Source of the DNA: an uncultured Oscillospiraceae bacterium
GTDB taxonomy: Bacteria; Bacillota; Clostridia; Oscillospirales; Acutalibacteraceae
Length of the DNA: 29,536 bases
Assembly: GCA_900539165.1 (NCBI GenBank)
Contig: UQAZ01000020.1
Span: forward strand, 1-29,536
Direction of reading: 5' to 3'
Shown here: piece after piece, positions 23,705 through 29,536 of the stretch
Layout of the letters: each line of letters opens with the position of its first letter
Position numbering within the stretch: the first letter of the stretch is position 1
Position numbers and translations under genes: made by a program
Notes under the pieces: generated by a model
Seen by the model: the letters and a program-made list of their open reading frames with translations, nothing else
What the model was told of the DNA's origin: nothing
The model's database searches: none

Positions 23705-25240
23705 ATGAAAAAAACTAATGTTCTATGCATAATGGACGGCTTTGGCCATAATGTAAATGATTTCGGCAACGCTGTTGCTGCCGCTAAAAAGCCAAATCTT
23801 GATATGCTTATGTCAAAGTACCCTTACACCTATATCGGTGCTTCGGGTCTTAATGTAGGACTTCCCGACGGTCAAATGGGTAACTCAGAAGTCGGCCATA
23901 CTAATATGGGTGCAGGCAGAGTTGTTTATCAGGAGCTTACCCGTATCACAAAGTCAATTCAGGACGGCGATTTCTTTGAGAATGAGGCACTCGTCGGCGC
24001 TGTAAAGAAGTCGGTCGAGACAGGTAAGGCGCTTCACCTTATGGGTCTTATGTCCGACGGCGGTGTTCATTCTCATAATAGCCACATTTTCGCACTCGTT
24101 GAGCTTGCTAAAAGGCTTGGTCAGGATAAGGTTTACCTTCATTGCATTATGGACGGCAGAGATGTTCCTCCTACTTCCGGTAAGGATTTTGTTGCAGAGG
24201 CTCAGGCAAAGATGAACGAAATCGGCGTAGGTAAGGTCGCAACCGTTGTCGGCAGATACTATGCTATGGATAGAGATAATAACTGGGATAGAGTTAAAAA
24301 GGCTTATGATGCGCTCGTTTTCGGCGAGGGTATTCGTAATACCGACCCTGTTGCCGCTATCGAGGCAAGCTATGAAACTGTTGACGGCGATGGAAAGAAT
24401 CTTACCGACGAGTTCATTCTTCCTACCGTTACTCTCGAAAATGAGGGTAGGGTAGCCGAGGGCGATTCGGTTGTGTTCTTTAACTTCCGCCCTGACAGAG
24501 CAAGAGAAATCACCCGTACTTTTGTTGACCCTGATTTTAAGGGCTTCGATAGAAAGTATTTCCCTGTAAATTATGTTTGTATGACTCAGTATGACGCTAC
24601 TATGCCTAATGTTGATGTTGCGTTTAAGCCTCAGTCGCTTAAAAATACTTTCGGCGAGTATCTTGCAAATAACGGTATGACTCAGCTTCGTATCGCAGAA
24701 ACCGAGAAGTACGCTCATGTAACTTTCTTCTTTAACGGTGGCGTTGAGGCTGTAAATGAGGGCGAGGACAGAATCCTTGTTCCGTCTCCAAAGGTTGCAA
24801 CTTATGACCTCAAGCCTGAAATGTCCGCTTATGAAGTTAGCGAAAAACTTAACGAGGCTGTTCGCTCCGGTAAGTACGATGTTGTTATCGTTAATTTCGC
24901 AAACTGTGATATGGTAGGTCATACAGGTGTGTTTGATGCAGCCGTTAAGGCTGTTGAGGCTGTTGACGAATGTGTCGGCTCGCTCTATCAGGCTGTGCTT
25001 GATAACGGCGGTACTTTGTTTATTACCGCTGACCACGGTAACGCAGACCAGATGAAAGAAGCTGACGGCTCACCGTTTACTGCTCATACTACTAATGAAG
25101 TTCCGTTTGTAGTATGTAATTGCGGCGATGTTAAACTTATGGACGGCGGTAAACTTTCAGATATAGTTCCTACTATGCTCGATGTTATGCATATGCCACA
25201 GCCCGAGGAAATGACCGGCCATTCCCTTATCGTAAAGTGA
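23705..25240 (+). CDS. gpmI: 2,3-bisphosphoglycerate-independent phosphoglycerate mutase
   Basis: A 511-residue manganese-dependent enzyme interconverting 3- and 2-phosphoglycerate. The alkaline-phosphatase-like metal site appears as CIMDGFGHN at the N-terminus, the catalytic serine S61 in DGQMGNSEVGHTNMGAGRVV, HLMGLMSDGGVHSH, FFNFRPDRAREITR, and the C-terminal metal ligands NCDMVGHTG and ITADHGNADQM. I chose the ATG at 23705 behind AAAGGAGA; the longer frame from TTG 23669 has no such site. No strong promoter is visible directly upstream; a TTGAAA at about 23658 has only weak -10 partners. A MITE-like element separates it from tpiA. Confidence 0.96.
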   Translation: MKKTNVLCIMDGFGHNVNDFGNAVAAAKKPNLDMLMSKYPYTYIGASGLNVGLPDGQMGNSEVGHTNMGAGRVVYQELTRITKSIQDGDFFENEALVGAVKKSVETGKALHLMGLMSDGGVHSHNSHIFALVELAKRLGQDKVYLHCIMDGRDVPPTSGKDFVAEAQAKMNEIGVGKVATVVGRYYAMDRDNNWDRVKKAYDALVFGEGIRNTDPVAAIEASYETVDGDGKNLTDEFILPTVTLENEGRVAEGDSVVFFNFRPDRAREITRTFVDPDFKGFDRKYFPVNYVCMTQYDATMPNVDVAFKPQSLKNTFGEYLANNGMTQLRIAETEKYAHVTFFFNGGVEAVNEGEDRILVPSPKVATYDLKPEMSAYEVSEKLNEAVRSGKYDVVIVNFANCDMVGHTGVFDAAVKAVEAVDECVGSLYQAVLDNGGTLFITADHGNADQMKEADGSPFTAHTTNEVPFVVCNCGDVKLMDGGKLSDIVPTMLDVMHMPQPEEMTGHSLIVK

Positions 25241-25257
25241 TTATAATACAAAAAAAC

Positions 25258-25290
25258 AAACAGCGGCTTGTTTCAAACCGCTGTTTTATT
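25258..25290 (+). terminator. Rho-independent terminator after gpmI
   Basis: AAACAGCGG and CCGCTGTTT form a 9-bp stem (loop with a further TTG/CAA pairing), followed by TATT. Confidence 0.88.
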
Positions 25291-25373
25291 CATATATTTA
25301 TGTATATATATATCCATTTATTATATAGGCGAACATAATTCATCTTTAATGCTGTGTATATCAAATAACAGTA

Positions 25374-25402
25374 TTGACAAATCAACACCATTTGATTATA
25401 AT
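25374..25402 (+). promoter_or_regulatory. Consensus promoter for the antisense RNA of a type I toxin-antitoxin-like locus
   Basis: A perfect TTGACA (25374-25379), exactly 17 bp, and a perfect TATAAT (25397-25402). Transcription should start near 25409. No open reading frame follows, so the product is likely a small RNA. Confidence 0.8.
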
Positions 25403-25408
25403 AAAAAT

Positions 25409-25508
25409 AGATAAGGAGCTTGCCGATAGACGGTCAGCCCTCTTGTCAAGAATAGTTGTAAGAAACAACCGCTCAAGTTACCTAGGCTTCGGGCGGTTAT
25501 TTCTTTTT
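25409..25508 (+). ncRNA. Predicted small antisense (antitoxin) RNA, about 100 nt
   Basis: It runs from the consensus promoter to the terminator and has no convincing coding sequence. It can fold a 5' CCG/CGG hairpin, a GTTGT/ACAAC hairpin with an AAGAA loop, and the terminator stem. Its 3' part is antisense to the end of the 24-residue peptide gene and its mRNA 3' end. Its CCCTC (25438-25442) could also meet the G-rich ribosome binding site of that mRNA. This mirrors the RNA II of par/fst-like type I systems. The assignment is inference from architecture, not homology. Confidence 0.6.
25467..25508. terminator. Bidirectional terminator shared by the two convergent transcripts
   Basis: AACCGCTC pairs with GGGCGGTT, extended by AAG/CTT around a CCTAGG-containing loop. 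On the plus strand ATTTCTTTTT follows; on the minus strand the stem is followed by GTTTCTT. It ends both the antisense RNA and the toxin-like mRNA. Confidence 0.75.
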
Positions 25509-25571
25509 AAGTGCCAGTATGTAACCGGTTGCGAATACTAATACGAGTACAATATAAGCAAATTGTTCCAT
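25497..25571 (-). CDS. 24-residue hydrophobic peptide, putative type I toxin
   Basis: It reads MEQFAYIVLVLVFATGYILA followed by LKKK and TAA on the minus strand. One hydrophobic helix and a triple-lysine tail resemble small membrane toxins of Gram-positive type I toxin-antitoxin loci (Fst-like or holin-like toxin families); I cannot assign a named family. A GGGGGTG ribosome binding site lies 6 nt before the ATG and is itself in a CCC/GGG hairpin with an upstream CCCTC, which would limit translation. Its 3' end, including the stop codon, overlaps the shared terminator. It is too short for usual gene callers. Confidence 0.65.
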   Translation of the reverse strand: MEQFAYIVLVLVFATGYILALKKK

Positions 25572-25641
25572 GGGCAACACCCCCATTTGAGGGCATTATT
25601 AACCGCCTACCGTTTCTGGTAGTTTTCCTTATCCGATAACA

Positions 25642-25670
25642 ATTATATAATAATTGAACAATTGTGTCAA
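25642..25670 (-). promoter_or_regulatory. Consensus promoter for the toxin-like mRNA
   Basis: On the minus strand: TTGACA (25670-25665), 17 bp, TATAAT (25647-25642), again a perfect consensus. Transcription should start near 25635, giving a leader of about 64 nt with a CTACC/GGTAG 5' hairpin. Confidence 0.8.
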
Positions 25671-25732
25671 GTATAAACCATTGAGGCTAACATATTCCGC
25701 CGTATTTCATGAGCATAGTTGAGAACCCCAAT

Positions 25733-25800
25733 GCCTCCCTTTTCAAGGGAGATTCTCTTTGCAAGGGGAGCAATGACATTTCTAATGCTCTCCTTTGTTA
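25733..25800. repeat. Degenerate copy of the MITE-like repeat
   Basis: GCCTCCCTTTTCAAGGGAG at the left matches the end unit of the 23499 element, and AAGGGGAGCAATGACATT with a later CTCTCCTTTG gives a decayed right half. The central GTGACGGAGGG motif is lost. The rest of 25671-25732 holds nothing recognisable. Confidence 0.55.
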
Positions 25801-25862
25801 ATTTTGCACAAGTATGTCATAAAATTGTAACTTGATTTATTAACAAAATATGAAATTTTCTC

Positions 25863-25891
25863 TTGAATGTCCTGCCTTATTATGGTAGTAT
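25863..25891 (+). promoter_or_regulatory. Extended -10 promoter for the secreted protein
   Basis: TTGAAT (25863-25868), 17 bp, TAGTAT (25886-25891) with TGn before the -10. The predicted start near 25898 gives a leader of about 160 nt. Confidence 0.55.
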
Positions 25892-25913
25892 ATATAGGAA
25901 AATATGGGTGTAC

Positions 25914-25999
25914 TGCGCCAATTTGTCCGAGAAATCTCTCGGCGTGTAAGAGCTTCACTCTTGGTCAGGCATGATAAATCATCTTTGGACAGGCTCGCA
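25914..25999 (+). ncRNA. Structured 5' leader RNA, possible cis-regulatory element
   Basis: A closing helix pairs TGCG with CGCA (25914-25917/25996-25999), CC with GG (25918-25919/25992-25993) and TGTCC with GGACA (25924-25928/25987-25991). Inside are three hairpins: GAGA/TCTC (extendable to CCGAGA/TCTCGG in competition with the closing helix), AAGAG/CTCTT with a CTTCA loop, and ATGAT/ATCAT. Linkers GGCGTGT and GGTCAGGC are purine-rich single strands. About 45 nt separate it from the GGAGG of the downstream gene. I compared it from memory with common riboswitch classes and found no match. Confidence 0.5.
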
Positions 26000-26057
26000 C
26001 TCTATTCATTCCTTGTTTTTATATTTTGGGGAAAATATTTTTATGGAGGAAATTTAG

Positions 26058-29000
26058 ATGAAAAAAATGTTTAAGAAATCTATCGCAACACTTATTGCAG
26101 TTCTTATGGTTATTTCGGCTATGCCATTCTCGGCTATAACTGCATTTGCGGCTGAAGGCGTTTTTACAAATAACGGTTTTACTCTTGTATATAATAGCGG
26201 TCAAAACCGTTGGGAAAACAACAATCAGTTTAATATTGTTAATGACCAGGAAGCAGGTAACACTTCAGTCGGTATCATTAGATATGATATTTCTTCACTT
26301 CAGGGTAAGAACCTTGATTATGCAAAATTGAATTTTTCTGTTGACTACTGGGACGGCGACGGTAAAGGTTTGGTTTTCTATTATTCAAACAGACTTACAG
26401 GCACTAACTTAAATAACGGCTCTCAGAAAGACAGCAAACTCGCTTACGGTGAGGGTACATATGCTAATACTCAAGCTGCAAGCAAATTTGGGTTTGATAT
26501 TAACAATCAGTTGACCACAGTTACTAAGGACGATACATCTGTTAAGACAGTTGATATTTCAAATGCCGTTAAGAGCGTTCTTGCAAGTAATTCTAAAGAA
26601 TTTTATATTTACATAATGCAACAAACTGCCGGTGGCGCCGGCGGTAAAAAGCTTGTTAATACTTATCGTTCAGGCTGGACTGACACAAAGATTAAACCGG
26701 CTAATGTAACTATCAACTATTCTACCAGTGTTAAGACAGACTATACATTTGATGAAATGGTAACCAAGTTGGACAACTTTACACCATATTCGCCAAATGC
26801 ACATGGCTCTTTCCCGCAAGATGGTACATACACTAATTACGATGAACATTATAAAGGCTTGGTTTACGCTAAACCCGTAACAACTTATTCTGCAACAGGC
26901 GGTATTGAGATTGCTTCGGCTTGGGATGGCTCAAATTCTACTTATGCAAACTTGTATCTTCCTACCGCTGTTGCACTTTATACAGGTAACGGCAACGATG
27001 AAATCACAGTACCTGTTATGATTTCTGCATCTGTTGCAAGAAGTGGTTTTACGTGGGCAACTAAATATATTGCACATTCGGGAGTTATTTCAGGTGATGA
27101 TTTATCTCTTGCAATGAGCCAGTGGAATGGTAAGGATGAAACTGAAGAAGCATCTGAAAATGATTATACAAATGGCAATCAAAAAAATAACATTCCTCGT
27201 TTGAATTTTATGTGGACTGTCAACCAAACTAATTATAGACTTACCACTGATTCTACAACAACCCCTACTGCAAATGAAATTGATGCAAGATATGGAGGCA
27301 AAGCGGCTCTGTGGGCTAATAAGATTAAAGTAACTCCTAACTTTTCAAATAATTCGACATCAACTGTAAAGACTTATAATCCAACTGTTACATTTTATAC
27401 TACAGTTAATAAAAATAAAAATATAGATACAAGTAAAGGTATTAATCTTGCATCTACTGACAGCATTACTGTTGTAAACTACAAGCCTTATCTTGATAAG
27501 GTTAAAACAGCAAAGCAGGATATTAAAAATATGAATAATATCGGCTCTGCTCATTATGAAGCTGAATCTCTTAAAGCTTATGTAGATGCATGTGTAAAGC
27601 TTGTTAATCTTGACCCGTCAGATTACACAAAATATACTTATTCTTCTGCTGCTCCTAATGCGGCTCAGACATTGGCTAATGACATAAATAGCGCTTTAAC
27701 AGCTTATGATAACGCTAAGGCAGGTCTTAAATTTAACTATACCTTTATAGATGTTAATAACAATTCTACCGTTGTTCCTGCTAAGAACGAGGCTGAGGCA
27801 CTTGCAAACAAGCCTGATAACACTCCTGCAACAGATAAGACCCCAGCAGACGATAAAGCAAATCATAAGTGGACAGAGTATACTTGGCCGACTACTGCAA
27901 CTAATTATACATTTACAGAGGTAGGCACTGAGAAGTTTGAAGCTCACGATACTCTTGATGGCGGTAAATGTTCAAAGTGCGGATATAGTGCGCTCGACCT
28001 TACTGCATACAATGCAGCAAACAATGTAGCGTTTAGCATAGTTTCAAACGTAAATAAGTATACAGAAGCTTCACTTGCTAAATATAAGGCTGCAATTCTG
28101 CCTCATATTGACAAGCAAACCGAGTTTACTTCTCAGGATCAAGTAAACGCTGCTACTTATGCAATCGTTTCTGCTGAAGTTCTTCTTCAAAAGAGGAATG
28201 TTGAAATTACATTTGAGATACATAACGACGATACAGGCGCTACCACTACTAAAAAGTATACACCGGCTTGGGGCGATACTGTACCATTGGATGCTAAAAG
28301 CACCAGCGTTTCTAAGTGGACTGTAAGTGTAAACGGTACAACCTCTGTTATTGCTTCTACCGATGCAGTAATCGAGCATATTGCTACCGATAACGCTACA
28401 ATCACAGCTTATGTATCTAACGAGCAGCCTGATACAAAGTATTCTAAGGTTACTTTCTATGGCAAGAATAATGCTATTGTTGCTATCAGATATGTAGCTG
28501 ATGGTACAACATTCAGCACCTTAGGTGTTGATGTTCCTGCAATTCCGTTCTATGAAAACGGTAAGTGGGACAAGGCAGAGATTACTGCTGACGGCTCAGA
28601 CATTGCTGTAAAGGCTTCTTACACTCCTGTTGCAGACGCTAAAAAGTGCGGTATTTATCTTAACGGTACATTTGTAAACTCATATTCATACGACAGCTAT
28701 GTTTACCTCTTTGGTGCAGATCAGTCAAAGAAGTATGCTATGTATTCAGATGCAGCTTGCACAAAGTTTATCACATATTTTGACAGTGTAGACTTCTACT
28801 CACCTCATATTGATAATCTTTATATCAAAGAGGTTGAAGATCCATCTGCAATGACTGCATCAATCGGCTTTACAGGTTCTTTCAAGGAAGGAACAGCATC
28901 ATCATTCAATGTTAAGTTCTGGCTCCCTGAGGGTGCAAAGCTCGTTGAGACAGGTGTTGATTTGGTTGCAAAATTCCCTGACGGAACAGTAAAGAGCGCT

Positions 29001-29159
29001 CACAACAGAGCTACAAAGTTCAGCGAGCGTAACGAGTATACTTACACAGCTAACTTCAAAGCTGATAAGAAGACAATCGAGTTCAAGCCGTATCTTACAT
29101 ATAAGATGGGTGACGTAACAACAACAGTTTACGGTACTTCTCAGACCGTAGAGTATTAA
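26058..29159 (+). CDS. Large secreted multidomain surface protein
   Basis: A 1033-residue protein with a clear signal peptide: MKKMFKK, a hydrophobic core, and AFA|A cleavage near residue 31. The N-terminal half (about 35-460) is Asn/Thr/Gly-rich and predicted mostly beta. Around 475-570 is a helical segment (YLDKVKTAKQDIKNM, YVDACVKLVNL). A small possible metal-binding stretch follows, HKW...H...GGKCSKCGYS (C638, C641), the kind often seen between repeats of Firmicutes surface proteins. Residues 645-715 form a FIVAR-like helical module (LTAYNAANNVAFSIVSNVNK). The C-terminal part is again beta-rich. I see no LPXTG, no dockerin repeat, no SLH domain and no catalytic motif, so adhesion or carbohydrate binding is only a guess. 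GGAGG precedes the ATG. Confidence 0.75.
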   Translation: MKKMFKKSIATLIAVLMVISAMPFSAITAFAAEGVFTNNGFTLVYNSGQNRWENNNQFNIVNDQEAGNTSVGIIRYDISSLQGKNLDYAKLNFSVDYWDGDGKGLVFYYSNRLTGTNLNNGSQKDSKLAYGEGTYANTQAASKFGFDINNQLTTVTKDDTSVKTVDISNAVKSVLASNSKEFYIYIMQQTAGGAGGKKLVNTYRSGWTDTKIKPANVTINYSTSVKTDYTFDEMVTKLDNFTPYSPNAHGSFPQDGTYTNYDEHYKGLVYAKPVTTYSATGGIEIASAWDGSNSTYANLYLPTAVALYTGNGNDEITVPVMISASVARSGFTWATKYIAHSGVISGDDLSLAMSQWNGKDETEEASENDYTNGNQKNNIPRLNFMWTVNQTNYRLTTDSTTTPTANEIDARYGGKAALWANKIKVTPNFSNNSTSTVKTYNPTVTFYTTVNKNKNIDTSKGINLASTDSITVVNYKPYLDKVKTAKQDIKNMNNIGSAHYEAESLKAYVDACVKLVNLDPSDYTKYTYSSAAPNAAQTLANDINSALTAYDNAKAGLKFNYTFIDVNNNSTVVPAKNEAEALANKPDNTPATDKTPADDKANHKWTEYTWPTTATNYTFTEVGTEKFEAHDTLDGGKCSKCGYSALDLTAYNAANNVAFSIVSNVNKYTEASLAKYKAAILPHIDKQTEFTSQDQVNAATYAIVSAEVLLQKRNVEITFEIHNDDTGATTTKKYTPAWGDTVPLDAKSTSVSKWTVSVNGTTSVIASTDAVIEHIATDNATITAYVSNEQPDTKYSKVTFYGKNNAIVAIRYVADGTTFSTLGVDVPAIPFYENGKWDKAEITADGSDIAVKASYTPVADAKKCGIYLNGTFVNSYSYDSYVYLFGADQSKKYAMYSDAACTKFITYFDSVDFYSPHIDNLYIKEVEDPSAMTASIGFTGSFKEGTASSFNVKFWLPEGAKLVETGVDLVAKFPDGTVKSAHNRATKFSERNEYTYTANFKADKKTIEFKPYLTYKMGDVTTTVYGTSQTVEY

Positions 29160-29177
29160 TTGAGGGAGGATAATATA

Positions 29178-29336
29178 ATGACTAAATTTGAATTACCCGA
29201 GATTAATGTAGTGTTGTTCTCGGAAGAGGAAGTTATTACTACCTCAAGCGGTTATGGTGGAAACAAAAATGAAACTTTTAATCCTTTTGCTTATAACACT
29301 ATTATCGGCGGTAGCGACGGCGACTTCCCACTTTAA
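29178..29336 (+). CDS. 52-residue peptide, function unknown
   Basis: The gene starts 18 nt after the secreted-protein stop behind GAGGGAGGA and ends just before a terminator, so it shares that transcript. It begins MTKF, continues with ELPEINVVLFSEEEVITTSS, and ends in a Gly/Asn/Asp-rich tail with NPFAYN and IIGGSDGDFPL. It lacks a signal peptide, membrane segment and cysteines. An acidic helix-like front ending in EEEVITTSSG and a small-residue tail recall short unassigned peptides of gut Firmicutes and some RiPP precursors, but no modification enzyme lies in view. The frame is the same as that of the upstream gene. Confidence 0.7.
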   Translation: MTKFELPEINVVLFSEEEVITTSSGYGGNKNETFNPFAYNTIIGGSDGDFPL

Positions 29337-29347
29337 TTAAAAAAATT

Positions 29348-29376
29348 CAGCTCCTCACCCGAGGAGCTGTTTTTTT
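29348..29376 (+). terminator. Rho-independent terminator after the secreted protein / peptide unit
   Basis: CAGCTCCTC and GAGGAGCTG form a perfect 9-bp stem with an ACCC loop, followed by seven T. Confidence 0.92.
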
Positions 29377-29430
29377 GCCTCCCTTAAAAAGGGAGGGGGA
29401 CCACGAAGTGGTGGAGGGATAGTCGCAGCA
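29377..29430. repeat. Half copy of the MITE-like repeat
   Basis: CCTCCCTTAAAAAGGGAGG, an inner CCACGAAGTGG hairpin, then GGAGGGATAGTCGCAG. This matches the reverse complement of the right half of the 23499 element, including the GATAGTCGC segment. It follows directly on the terminator T-run. Confidence 0.7.
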
Positions 29431-29470
29431 CAAAAGAACGCACATCGGTGATTGTTTACAGAAACACTAA

Positions 29471-29536
29471 TTAACGAACAGCGCCAGTCTCGCCTGCCGG
29501 CTCGGTCGGTGCTTCTGCACTTTGTGCAGAGGTCTC
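29471..29536 (-). CDS. Possible C-terminal tail of a minus-strand gene, partial
   Basis: On the minus strand a frame open to the window edge reads ETSAQSAEAPTEPAGETGAV plus R, then TAA. The Glu/Ala/Pro/Thr-rich composition is typical of flexible protein C-termini, but 21 residues cannot identify a family and another minus-strand frame is open too. Confidence 0.3.
   Translation of the reverse strand, partial: ETSAQSAEAPTEPAGETGAVR

Noticed and set aside
23954..25036. A 360-codon open frame on the minus strand opposite gpmI
   Set aside because: It lies fully inside gpmI, has no ribosome binding site or recognisable motif, and its openness follows from the codon bias of gpmI.
25409..25510. Leader RNA between gpmI and the secreted protein read as a riboswitch or T-box
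   Set aside because: No gene in the plus orientation follows directly, no T-box sequence is present, and the antisense relation to a small minus-strand gene explains it better.

Overview
This window looks like a low-to-moderate GC Clostridia chromosome, most likely Oscillospiraceae/Ruminococcus-like. That placement is an inference from gene order (the continuous spc-alpha ribosomal cluster through secY-adk-map-infA-rpmJ-rpsM-rpsK-rpsD-rpoA-rplQ), zinc-type S14, L36 and S4, a Cys4-lid adenylate kinase, a GTP-type PEP carboxykinase, a two-gene transketolase, and a Ruminococcus-style secreted protein. No taxonomic marker was searched.

Layout. (1) 1-10816: the 3' part of the S10 cluster (rplP tail, rpmC, rpsQ), then the spc and alpha clusters on the + strand, ending at a Rho-independent terminator. 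Almost every gene has an AGGAGG-type ribosome binding site and many junctions abut. (2) 10815-15645: an extended -10 promoter drives polA-rimI-(NERD protein)-tsaD; the NERD gene is an AT-rich insertion among housekeeping genes. (3) 15657-17652: pckA, with a consensus-like promoter, a 14-bp inverted repeat touching the -35, and a terminator. (4) 17656-19383: a short repeat patch, a bidirectional terminator, and a minus-strand GT-C-like multispan membrane protein. (5) 19414-25290: divergent promoters, a split transketolase, then pgk, tpiA, a palindromic MITE-like element and gpmI (triose-phosphate section of glycolysis; gap and eno are not here). (6) 25374-25670: a compact locus of two convergent, perfect TTGACA-N17-TATAAT promoters around a 24-residue hydrophobic minus-strand peptide and a shared bidirectional terminator, with the architecture of a type I toxin-antitoxin system. 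(7) 25863-29376: a promoter, a strongly foldable multi-branched 5' leader, a 1033-residue secreted multidomain protein, and a 52-residue peptide gene in the same frame 18 nt after the stop, closed by a terminator. (8) 29377-29536: another copy of the MITE half-unit and possibly the C-terminal tail of a minus-strand gene.

The first 25 kb is core physiology: translation, transcription, protein export, adenylate balance, DNA polymerase I, tRNA t6A modification, gluconeogenesis, lower glycolysis and pentose interconversion. The most unusual material lies in 25.3-29.4 kb: the type I toxin-antitoxin-like locus, and the leader / secreted protein / short peptide unit, which I could not match to a named system.
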